A program made the position numbers and the translations under genes. From Bacillota bacterium (GTDB lineage: Bacteria; Bacillota; UBA4882; UBA8346), in assembly GCA_023392595.1 (NCBI GenBank), contig JAEVYU010000025.1, positions 1-5,559 of the forward strand: a stretch of 5,559 nt of DNA. The letters are read 5' to 3'. Shown one piece after another: positions 1 to 4,966 of this stretch (position 1 is the stretch's first letter; every line of letters starts with the position of its first letter). The notes under the pieces are model-generated. The model had not been told where the DNA came from. It did no database searches and saw only the letters and a list, made by a program, of their open reading frames with translations.

Positions 1-52
1 ACTGTACAGCTTGTTCTTTAAATTCTTTTGTATAAATCTTCCGGTTTACCAC
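1..52 (-). CDS. IS3-family transposase OrfA, N-terminal fragment (partial)
   Basis: From a GTG at 52-50 the minus strand reads MVNRKIYTKEFKEQAVQ and is then cut by the window edge. The RKIYTKEFKEQAV pattern is the classic opening of the HTH_Tnp_1 (OrfA) proteins of IS3/IS911-type elements, which bind the element ends and join the DDE part by frameshifting. An AAGGAG motif at 70-65 lies 12 nt upstream of the GTG. That is a long spacing, so an in-frame upstream CTG at 64 cannot be excluded as the start. Only 17 codons are visible. The family call rests on this motif and on the neighbouring terminal repeat. Confidence 0.72.
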   Translation of the reverse strand, partial: MVNRKIYTKEFKEQAVQ

Positions 53-81
53 TAGTTCACTCAGCTCCTTAATGTCTATAT

Positions 82-109
82 TTTATACTCTTAACTGAGT
101 GTCTGGCAA
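82..109 (-). promoter_or_regulatory. Likely transposase promoter inside the IS end
   Basis: On the minus strand TTGCCA (109-104) and TATAAA (87-82) are separated by 16 bp. They sit just upstream of the ribosome binding site of the partial orfA, as expected for an IS3-type element that carries its own promoter at the left end. Confidence 0.45.
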
Positions 110-124
110 ATCGGGGGAAAAGCA

Positions 125-361
125 CTGTATGAATGTGAAAGGGAGGGGCAGGTCGGATGATGCAGCATAAAGTGAAGTTTTTTTGATTGAGCGGATTCAA
201 GATTGTTTTTGGATGGTTTTTTGTGATAAAAGCCGTGATAAAACCCACTTCCCCTCCCTTTCACTAGAATTTAGCAGCTTCGGCATCATAAGATGCCGGC
301 AGTCAAAGGGAGGGGAGCGGTAAACAGGCAACCAACTGCAGGCACTTAAGTAACTGGAGGG
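125..361. other. Gene-free region with a repeated G-rich motif and a hairpin
   Basis: No convincing gene lies here. AAAGGGAGGGG occurs at 138-148 and 305-315 and inverted at 251-261. The first two copies extend to a perfect 14-bp inverted pair, GTGAAAGGGAGGGG (135-148) with its complement (251-264), enclosing 102 bp. A tight hairpin with a 7-bp stem, CGGCATC-ATAA-GATGCCG, lies at 281-298, between the second and third copies. It has no T-run on either strand and so is not a classical terminator. A minus-strand reading frame across 439-197 has no recognisable protein pattern. Confidence 0.6.
135..264. repeat. 14-bp perfect inverted repeat pair enclosing 102 bp
   Basis: The arms are 135-148 and 251-264. 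A shortened 11-bp third copy lies at 305-315 in the same orientation as the first. The structure begins 11 bp outside the inferred IS end. It could be a small non-autonomous element, a regulatory stem or a composition effect; the sequence alone does not decide. Confidence 0.55.
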
Positions 362-367
362 GTGTCT

Positions 368-553
368 ATGAGTCGAAGCCGTCAAACCGACTTGGCCATT
401 GAACATAAGAAAAGGTCCCTGCTTTTTCACAGCAATCATTTCCTCTTCTCTGTCCTTCTCGCTAAATCCCCCAATAAAACCTTTACAGATTTCAAGAAAA
501 AATGTATAATAATATTACGATATGCGAAAATTCCGTTTGGAGGAATAAATTAA
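368..553 (+). CDS. Doubtful small ORF upstream of marR (61 residues)
   Basis: An ATG at 368 is preceded by a good ribosome binding site (GGAGGGG at 356-362, 5 nt spacing); an in-frame GTG at 362 would overlap that site. The frame runs to TAA at 551-553, directly against the marR ATG at 554. The product is basic, with an N-terminal SRSRQ stretch and no recognised domain, signal peptide or membrane segment. The best promoter in the area (482-510) and a possible operator lie inside its 3' half, which argues that this DNA is mainly the marR control region. It could be a short leader gene or a chance frame behind a purine-rich motif. I do not recognise it. Confidence 0.2.
   Translation: MSRSRQTDLAIEHKKRSLLFHSNHFLFSVLLAKSPNKTFTDFKKKCIIILRYAKIPFGGIN
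482..510 (+). promoter_or_regulatory. Sigma-70-type promoter for the MarR-family gene
   Basis: TTTACA (482-487) and a perfect TATAAT (505-510) are separated by exactly 17 bp. Transcription would start near 517, giving a leader of about 37 nt with the marR ribosome binding site GGAGG at 539-543. This is the clearest promoter in the window. Confidence 0.75.
515..529. promoter_or_regulatory. Possible autoregulatory operator of the MarR-family protein
   Basis: TTACGATATGCGAAA matches the perfect palindrome at 1008-1022 at 11 of 15 positions, with the left half-site TTACGA intact. It lies just downstream of the -10 box and overlaps the expected transcription start, where a bound repressor would block initiation. 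This is an imperfect match and an inference. Confidence 0.4.
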
Positions 554-991
554 ATGCTCAATGAAATGGATATCCGAAGTGTCGATGAAATCTTTCACCA
601 ATTACTTTATAAACAGCTCAAGAATAATTGTACTGAAGAATATGATCAGAAATTACAGGGGTTATCGGTGTTAGATATCAGAATCATCGACGTGATAGCC
701 GATAATCCTCAGAAACAAATTAAAGAATTACTGCTGATACTAGAAATTCCCAATAGTACATTTACGAGCGCCATCAATCGATTTGAAAAACGCGGGATTA
801 TTCAACGGGTGATTAGTCCGGATGACCGGCGTTCTTTTATGATTGAATTAACCGATTGCGGAAAGGAAATTCAAGCAGCCCACAAAAAAGTCGATTATCT
901 AATAGCCCGGCGTTGCTTGGAAGCAATTGAAACTGAAGGGGAACGTCAGATTTTTATTCGTTTGTTAAAAAAAGTAGTTGATAAGATCTAA
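554..991 (+). CDS. MarR-family winged-helix transcriptional regulator
   Basis: This is a 145-residue protein, the usual MarR length. It is a cytoplasmic dimeric DNA-binding regulator, commonly a repressor released by a small ligand or redox signal. The winged helix-turn-helix spans about residues 35-105. A recognition-helix segment, NSTFTSAINRFEKRG, lies near 67-81, and the wing carries the hallmark DDRRSFMIELTDCG at 90-103, with Arg92-Arg93 as the minor-groove contact. Flanking N- and C-terminal helices would form the dimer interface. The ATG at 554 follows GGAGG at 539-543. Cys26, Cys102 and Cys121 are present, but I see no established redox-sensor arrangement. The gene lies upstream of and codirectional with the flavoprotein cluster, from which it is separated by a perfect 15-bp palindrome, so it most likely controls that cluster and itself. 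The ligand is unknown. Confidence 0.93.
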   Translation: MLNEMDIRSVDEIFHQLLYKQLKNNCTEEYDQKLQGLSVLDIRIIDVIADNPQKQIKELLLILEIPNSTFTSAINRFEKRGIIQRVISPDDRRSFMIELTDCGKEIQAAHKKVDYLIARRCLEAIETEGERQIFIRLLKKVVDKI

Positions 992-1000
992 TTTTTTTAA
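965..1000 (+). terminator. Weak A/T-only inverted repeat over the marR stop codon
   Basis: TTAAAAAAA (965-973) and TTTTTTTAA (992-1000) are perfect complements flanking the end of marR and its stop codon, with an 18-nt loop. A stem made only of A-T pairs is weak. It could reduce readthrough from marR, or it could be a composition effect. Confidence 0.25.
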
Positions 1001-1007
1001 ATATTTA

Positions 1008-1022
1008 TTACGAACTTCGTAA
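1008..1022. promoter_or_regulatory. Perfect 15-bp palindrome, likely MarR operator
   Basis: TTACGAACTTCGTAA has two perfect 7-bp arms around a central C. The size, symmetry and A/T flanks fit a MarR-family operator. It lies between the regulator gene and the iron-sulfur/flavoprotein cluster. A weak promoter candidate overlaps this region (TTGATA at 978-983, TATTTA at 1002-1007, 18 bp apart), so binding would be expected to affect transcription of the downstream genes. A related, degenerate site lies at 515-529 in front of marR. Confidence 0.65.
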
Positions 1023-1078
1023 ATTTTGTTTAATGAAAATTGCTAAGAAGGAAATACAAACAAAGGAGAGGGGTAAAT

Positions 1079-1144
1079 TTGAATCAAGCATTCGACAAAT
1101 TACTGGAGATTTTAACAAAGAAAGTGGTGTCGGGAACCGGATGA
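1079..1144 (+). CDS. Possible 21-codon leader peptide or gene remnant
   Basis: A TTG at 1079 lies 4 nt after an unusually strong purine-rich ribosome binding site (AAAGGAGAGGGG, 1063-1074) and opens a 21-codon frame ending at TGA 1142-1144. The product begins MNQAFDKLLEIL and is mildly amphipathic; I do not recognise it. The frame is the same as that of the iron-sulfur gene starting at 1208, with only the TGA between them. It could be a translated leader, the remnant of a lost gene, or an initiation site left behind by a deletion. The ribosome binding site is convincing; the peptide's function is not known. Confidence 0.3.
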   Translation: MNQAFDKLLEILTKKVVSGTG

Positions 1145-1207
1145 ACCCGTCATTTTATTCAATCTTGGTTTGTCCAAAATCTGAAATTACAAATGGAGGC
1201 ATGTAGA

Positions 1208-1519
1208 GTGTTAGTAAAAACGTATCGTTTTGACCCAACAAAAGAAAACAACTATCATTATGACTTCTTTGATGTTCCGGTAATTGTTGATGAAAGATGG
1301 ACCGTAATGGACGTTCTTCATTATATTCGAGACCATTATGATAGTTCCCTGAGCTTTTACAGCCATAATGTATGTGACCATGGTATTTGTGGAAGATGTA
1401 CGCTGATGGTAAATGGTTTCCCATCACTTGCTTGTACTCATGTAGTGATAAATGAAGCAGAACTTGTTTTGGCGCCTTTAAAAAATAAACAGATTGTAAA
1501 AGATTTGGTAACGAGATAA
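1208..1519 (+). CDS. Small [2Fe-2S] protein, SdhB/FrdB N-terminal domain only
   Basis: This is a 103-residue plant-type ferredoxin-fold protein that matches only the N-terminal half of succinate dehydrogenase/fumarate reductase iron-sulfur subunits (usually 230-250 residues). It opens LVKTYRFDP and contains a beta-grasp domain with Cys56, Cys61, Cys64 and Cys76 (C-x4-C-x2-C-x11-C, as in FrdB), then NGFPSLAC and a PLKNKQIVKDLV segment matching the SdhB linker. It then stops, so the [4Fe-4S]/[3Fe-4S] domain is absent. I chose the GTG at 1208 because GGAGG (1195-1199) lies 8 nt upstream; an ATG at 1193 would overlap this site and add five atypical residues. It probably passes electrons to or from the flavoprotein encoded 18 nt downstream. 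The cellular electron donor or acceptor is unknown. Confidence 0.9.
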   Translation: MLVKTYRFDPTKENNYHYDFFDVPVIVDERWTVMDVLHYIRDHYDSSLSFYSHNVCDHGICGRCTLMVNGFPSLACTHVVINEAELVLAPLKNKQIVKDLVTR

Positions 1520-1537
1520 AAAGGAGGCTTTAATTTC

Positions 1538-3376
1538 ATGATTTACAATCATCAAATCAGCAAAATTATTGAAACGGATGTATTGGTGGTAGGAGGTTCC
1601 GGTGCCGGGACAATGGCTTCGGTAACAGCTGCTAAAAAGGGAGTTAAAGTGGTGCTTGCCGTTAAAGGCAAGTTGGGGAAAAGCGGTAACGCGATTATGG
1701 CTGGTGGAAGTTATGCAATGGATGGTGAAAGCGCTTACTACAAATATGGCATCAAAGAAGCCAATCCTCAATTAACCAAAGAGGTATTATTTGAAGAGAT
1801 TGTTAAACAATCGTTTTATCTCAGCGATCAGAATATGGTGGAACAATTCGTTGAAGAATGCGGACCGTGTTGTCATGAGTTAAATCAATGGGCTGAACGG
1901 GCACATCAAAAGATGGTATTTTTCCCGCCCTCGGGTTGGATGACATCCGGAAAATCCGTGGCTACCGCCTGTAAACAGGGAGTCATTGAAACCCCAGGGA
2001 TTGAAGTTTTGGAAGATTTCATGATTACCGATATTTTGACGCATGAAGGACAGGTTGCCGGGGCAGTCGGGATTGATATCTATTCGGGCGACATCATTTT
2101 GATTAAGGCCAAAGCGGTGGTTTTAGCCACCGGCGGCTATCAACCTTACTCATTCAAGTGCACGGTTTCCGACATGACCGGTGATGGAATGGCTATGGCT
2201 TACCGCGCTGGCGCAAAGCTTGCCGATATGGAATTTTTATTATTCATTCCGGGAGTTGCATTAGCGCCGCTTATTTATAAAGGTTCTATTTTCCCTTTCA
2301 TGTTTTCAATGGCCGGTGTTGCCCCGGATATCAGAAACAATAATGGCGATTCGATTTGGAAGACCATGCCGGAGCAGGTGATCCAAGTTGCCAAAGGAAG
2401 TGAAATGGCGAAATTGATTCATACCTACTATTGGGGAAAGCAGATTGCAAACGGCAAGGGTACGCCGCATGGGGGGGTCTATTTTGATTTTTCACAGGTT
2501 CCGTTTGATTTGTATCAACAAGTCATCGAAAAATTTACACCCATGCTCAATCTGTGGTATCGTGACGGCTTTTACCAGGGCAACAATCTGGAGATTTTTC
2601 ATCAGCAGGTCAAAGAAAGAAAACCGTGGGAAGTGGGATTGGGTTGCGAGTATAGCATGGGCGGCATTACGGTCGATGAAAAGATGCGGACCGGTATACC
2701 CGGACTTTATGCCGGAGGCGAAACGACCAGCGGTGTTTTTGGAGCCATGCGGGTGGCGGATGGTTTGACAGAAATGTTGGTCCAGGGTCGGCAGGCTGGA
2801 TCATCGGCAGCGGAATTTGCTTCTCAGATGGAAAGTTTAAAATCGGAAACAACCAATCTCGATGAGACAATAGAAAAATTGTTAGCTCCTTTTGAGAAAA
2901 AGCAGGGGATAAGTCCGCTAAAAGTCCACCAACATATTGAAGCTGCAGCGGATGCGGGTTTCAATTTCTGCCGGAATGAACAGGGCTTATCGAAAGCTTT
3001 AACGGAAATCGAACGAATTCGTGATCAAGAGTTGCCGCAAATGAGCACCGGAAGTCAGAACCGCGCCTATAACTATGAATGGATTGAGGCAATTCAAGTA
3101 AGAAACTTGATAACCTGTGTTGAGGCAGGTATCAGGGCGGCATTATTGAGAAAAGAAAGCCGAGGCACTCATATCCGTGAGGATTATCCCCAAGTAGACC
3201 ATGATCAATGGTTGGTTCGAATTTTGAGCCGACGGGGACAAAACGGGAACATGGAACTTTCGATCCGGAAACCTGTAGTGACCAAGCTTCAATTGCCGCA
3301 AGGAAAAGTAAAGGACATCCCGGATTATGTCCTCTCCATTGAAAATGAATTTAAAAATGCCACTTTTGAAGAATAA
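1538..3376 (+). CDS. FAD-dependent oxidoreductase of the SdhA/FrdA/AprA superfamily, substrate unknown
   Basis: This 612-residue cytoplasmic flavoprotein has no signal peptide or membrane segment. The start follows AAGGAGG at 1521-1527. Visible motifs in order: FAD dinucleotide-binding GGSGAG (19-24), GKSGNAIMAGG (47-57), ATGG (197-200), TGDG (214-217), EYSMGG (371-376), GLYAGGE (389-395), GAMR (402-405), and a C-terminal ESRGTHIREDYP (540-551) typical of the fumarate reductase C-terminal domain. The histidine that binds FAD covalently in SdhA/FrdA is Gly50 here, so the flavin is probably non-covalent. By hand alignment the catalytic FHPTG histidine is Ile237, the STPRG arginine is His311 and the HYTMGG histidine is Glu371; no RGEGG motif is present, while Arg405 is kept. 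It is therefore unlikely to be an ordinary fumarate reductase or succinate dehydrogenase. It probably works with the [2Fe-2S] protein upstream. Confidence 0.92.
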   Translation: MIYNHQISKIIETDVLVVGGSGAGTMASVTAAKKGVKVVLAVKGKLGKSGNAIMAGGSYAMDGESAYYKYGIKEANPQLTKEVLFEEIVKQSFYLSDQNMVEQFVEECGPCCHELNQWAERAHQKMVFFPPSGWMTSGKSVATACKQGVIETPGIEVLEDFMITDILTHEGQVAGAVGIDIYSGDIILIKAKAVVLATGGYQPYSFKCTVSDMTGDGMAMAYRAGAKLADMEFLLFIPGVALAPLIYKGSIFPFMFSMAGVAPDIRNNNGDSIWKTMPEQVIQVAKGSEMAKLIHTYYWGKQIANGKGTPHGGVYFDFSQVPFDLYQQVIEKFTPMLNLWYRDGFYQGNNLEIFHQQVKERKPWEVGLGCEYSMGGITVDEKMRTGIPGLYAGGETTSGVFGAMRVADGLTEMLVQGRQAGSSAAEFASQMESLKSETTNLDETIEKLLAPFEKKQGISPLKVHQHIEAAADAGFNFCRNEQGLSKALTEIERIRDQELPQMSTGSQNRAYNYEWIEAIQVRNLITCVEAGIRAALLRKESRGTHIREDYPQVDHDQWLVRILSRRGQNGNMELSIRKPVVTKLQLPQGKVKDIPDYVLSIENEFKNATFEE

Positions 3377-3387
3377 GGAGAACTTTT

Positions 3388-3507
3388 ATTCCCGTCATTT
3401 TTATATTGCTATCAATCATTGGCATATACGGCGTGCAAGTTTTAAACAGGTTTTATGTACCTAATCTCGAGCAATCCATAGAATTTTATGAAAAGATACT
3501 CAATTGA
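3388..3507 (+). pseudogene. Short ORF ending in a truncated glyoxalase/VOC-like module
   Basis: An AAGGAG motif (3375-3380) overlapping the flavoprotein stop codon lies 7 nt before an ATT at 3388, which opens 39 codons ending at TGA 3505-3507. The first 15 residues are very hydrophobic (PVIFILLSIIGIYG). The rest, VQVLNRFYVPNLEQSIEFYEKILN, split here as VQVLNRFYVPNLE and QSIEFYEKILN, strongly resembles the first beta-alpha segment of vicinal-oxygen-chelate (glyoxalase I/bleomycin-resistance) proteins, normally about 120 residues. A GTG at 3433 would start exactly at this module but has no clear ribosome binding site. I read it as the N-terminal remnant of a VOC gene, cut by a deletion just before the next gene. 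A real small protein started at the rare codon ATT is the alternative. Confidence 0.5.
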
Positions 3508-3522
3508 AAAAGGAGTCATAAA

Positions 3523-4317
3523 ATGGGCATGATTCCAATCAAACTTAGCGTAACCAATTGTTTTTTAATTCCAACCGATGAGGGCCGGTATATCTTGATT
3601 GATACCGGATATGAAGCCGATTGGGAGCTGTTTTGTATGCAGCTTGGAGAAGCCGGCGTAGGCTTTTCCCAAATTAGTCACATCCTATTGACCCATCATC
3701 ATGATGATCATGCCGGGCTGTTAAATTATATTGTAAAGAAAAATCCCGCTATCCGGATTGTCATGTCCCATTTTGCAAAAGAATTACTGGAAAAAGGGGA
3801 AAACGATGATACCCATCCCAAAGGATGCATCAACCGGAGAATCAAAACCTTATTGCACCTGAAACGTTTTATAATCATGGCGATTTTGAAGAAGCATATT
3901 GACAAAAAAAGCAATTTAAAATTCCCCCCTTATTTTGTTCGCCAAAACGATATTTTGATCTCCGGCGCAATTAGGTTCAAAGATATTGGGATTGATGTGG
4001 ACGGTAAAATAATTGAAACTCCGGGGCATACCGTTGATTCCATATCGATCATGTTGGACTGTGGTTTTGCTTTGGTGGGAGATGCAGCGGCCAACATGTT
4101 GCAGTTTGCCGGGACTCGATACTGTGTGATCGGACTGAGTGATCTGGATGAATATTACCGAAGCTGGCAAAAAATTTTGGCGGAGGGCGCCGTTCATATC
4201 TATCCAGCCCATGGCAAACCGTTCCCCGCTTCAAAATTAACCGAGAATATCGGTAAAAATAAAAAGCGGAATATGGTGATGATCTGTCCGGCCAGTGGTA
4301 TAGGGAGCAATCGGTAA
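3523..4317 (+). CDS. Metallo-beta-lactamase-fold hydrolase
   Basis: A 264-residue cytoplasmic enzyme with a complete dinuclear metal site: the HxHxDH motif in THHHDDHAG (His58, His60, Asp62, His63), His169 in ETPGHT, Asp187 in VGDAA and His230 in YPAHGKP, plus the family's early IDTG (26-29). The set matches glyoxalase II/lactonase-like MBL proteins, which usually hydrolyse thioesters, lactones or similar esters; substrate specificity cannot be read from the sequence. An insertion at about 84-135, basic and partly hydrophobic, separates the two halves and may shape the active-site lid. AAGGAG (3510-3515) precedes the ATG by 7 nt. The gene lies 15 nt after the short VOC-like ORF with no terminator between, so it is probably cotranscribed with the flavoprotein genes. 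The C-terminal tail, GKNKKRN onward, is basic and probably disordered. Confidence 0.92.
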   Translation: MGMIPIKLSVTNCFLIPTDEGRYILIDTGYEADWELFCMQLGEAGVGFSQISHILLTHHHDDHAGLLNYIVKKNPAIRIVMSHFAKELLEKGENDDTHPKGCINRRIKTLLHLKRFIIMAILKKHIDKKSNLKFPPYFVRQNDILISGAIRFKDIGIDVDGKIIETPGHTVDSISIMLDCGFALVGDAAANMLQFAGTRYCVIGLSDLDEYYRSWQKILAEGAVHIYPAHGKPFPASKLTENIGKNKKRNMVMICPASGIGSNR

Positions 4318-4354
4318 AACGGTCCCCCGTCTGGAAGCCCGCTCGTGCTCGACG

Positions 4355-4380
4355 ATGCCGCAGCGGCATTTATAAATTCA
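4355..4380 (+). terminator. Possible terminator hairpin after the MBL gene
   Basis: ATGCCGCAGCGGCAT (4355-4369) is a perfect odd palindrome that can fold as a 5-bp GC-rich stem with a 5-nt loop. It is followed by TTTATAAATT, 38 nt after the MBL stop. The T-tract is interrupted, so this is a moderate candidate for the end of the operon. Confidence 0.4.
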
Positions 4381-4444
4381 TCTGCGGACGTTTATTTCAG
4401 TTTCATTATGAATGCCTATTTGTTTGAGGAGATAAATAGGGGAT

Positions 4445-4620
4445 TGAACCAGGATTAGTCGGGATTGATCGCCTTTTTCAAAGGCGCGGATTACCCAGAT
4501 TAAAGATTCTTATCAACCTTAAACAATCAATAAGCTCAAGTGTAACATAATGGAGAAGAAGGTACCTAAAAGCAGTGAATAAATCCGTCTCATCTGAAAA
4601 ATCTGTTTAATCCTGGTTCA
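4445..4620. repeat. Long inverted-repeat element with GGATT-rich arms
   Basis: TGAACCAGGATTA (4445-4457) and its exact complement TAATCCTGGTTCA (4608-4620) bound 176 bp. Weaker similarity continues inward (GGATT- and CAGATT-type words on both arms). Near the left arm is a tight hairpin, CGCCTTT-TTC-AAAGGCG (4470-4486). GGATT begins at 4441, 4452 and 4462, roughly one helical turn apart, and again at 4488. It has no coding capacity and looks like a dispersed intergenic repeat or a non-autonomous element. Confidence 0.6.
4470..4486. repeat. 7-bp stem, 3-nt loop hairpin
   Basis: CGCCTTT (4470-4476) and AAAGGCG (4480-4486) are perfect complements around the loop TTC. No T-run follows on either strand, so it is part of the surrounding repeat element rather than a clear terminator. 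Confidence 0.6.
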
Positions 4621-4966
4621 GAAGGTGTTTTAGGCAACATGGATACAACATTTCTCCAATGGCTTTACGAACCGGATTCATGAACCGCAACAACTCATGA
4701 AACAACTGCGTGAAGAGTTAACTCCGGCATGTTGGGGATACAGCACAAAAAAAGTACAGGCATTGGGCTTATGTCTATATCGGATAGTTCTGGAAGATAA
4801 AATTGCAGAATTGTCTTTTTTTAAACCAGGCCCCGGAAAGAACCATCTTCCCGGAACCTGGTCGGGTAGAAGCTGTTCATATAGACAGCCTCATAAATAT
4901 TGGGGTGATTGACTTCATTACCTATCGCGCGAATTGCGCTGACATTATTGTTTTAACACTCCTCCA

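Larger units (their letters stand above)
1..124 (-). mobile_element. Left end of an IS3-family-like insertion sequence, cut by the window edge
   Basis: The minus strand read leftward from about position 124 begins TG and is followed by a CCCCC run and a GATTTGCCAGACACT stretch, which resembles the terminal inverted repeats of IS3-family elements (5'-TG...CCCC). A transposase promoter and the start of an orfA-like frame follow. The outer boundary at 124 is inferred only from the TG dinucleotide. The other end and any target-site duplication lie outside the window, so completeness and activity cannot be judged. Confidence 0.6.
4318..4966. other. 650-bp gene-poor region with repeats and coding-like fragments
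   Basis: The left part holds the hairpin at 4355-4369 and the inverted-repeat element at 4445-4620. The right part (about 4640-4968) shows several short frames that read like protein but do not join. On the plus strand there is one from 4697 (EELTPACWGYSTKKVQALGL, then RIVLEDKIAELSFF) to 4912, and another open from about 4797 to 4968 (PEPGRVEAVHIDSLINIGV). On the minus strand there is a run at about 4955-4823 (NEVNHPNIYEAVYMNSFYP). None has a convincing start with a ribosome binding site. An imperfect hairpin (ACCAGG...CCTGGT, 4825-4862) has no T-run after it. I see no intact gene here; a decayed gene or element is likely. Confidence 0.5.

Noticed and set aside
281..298. Rho-independent terminator for the IS or an upstream gene
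   Set aside because: The 7-bp stem is good but neither strand has a T-tract after it.
1142..1144. TGA as a selenocysteine codon joining the leader ORF to the iron-sulfur gene
   Set aside because: The iron-sulfur gene has its own well-spaced ribosome binding site and GTG, the joined N-terminus has no family resemblance, and no SECIS-like hairpin is evident just after the TGA.
1155..1427. Minus-strand reading frame of 90 codons
   Set aside because: It lies antisense to the [2Fe-2S] gene and has no family pattern or ribosome binding site; it is a shadow frame.
1478..1771. Minus-strand frame of 97 codons
   Set aside because: It is antisense to the start of the flavoprotein gene, whose FAD-binding motif is clearly encoded on the plus strand.
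2445..2768. Plus-strand frame of 107 codons inside the flavoprotein gene
   Set aside because: It overlaps conserved flavoprotein motifs (EYSMGG, GLYAGGE) in another frame and has no ribosome binding site.
3916..4369. Two minus-strand frames opposite the MBL gene
   Set aside because: They are antisense to the metal-binding motifs of a clear MBL enzyme and show no family pattern.
4825..4862. Rho-independent terminator from ACCAGG...CCTGGT
   Set aside because: The stem has mismatches and no T-run follows on either strand; the T-run at 4815-4822 lies on the wrong side.
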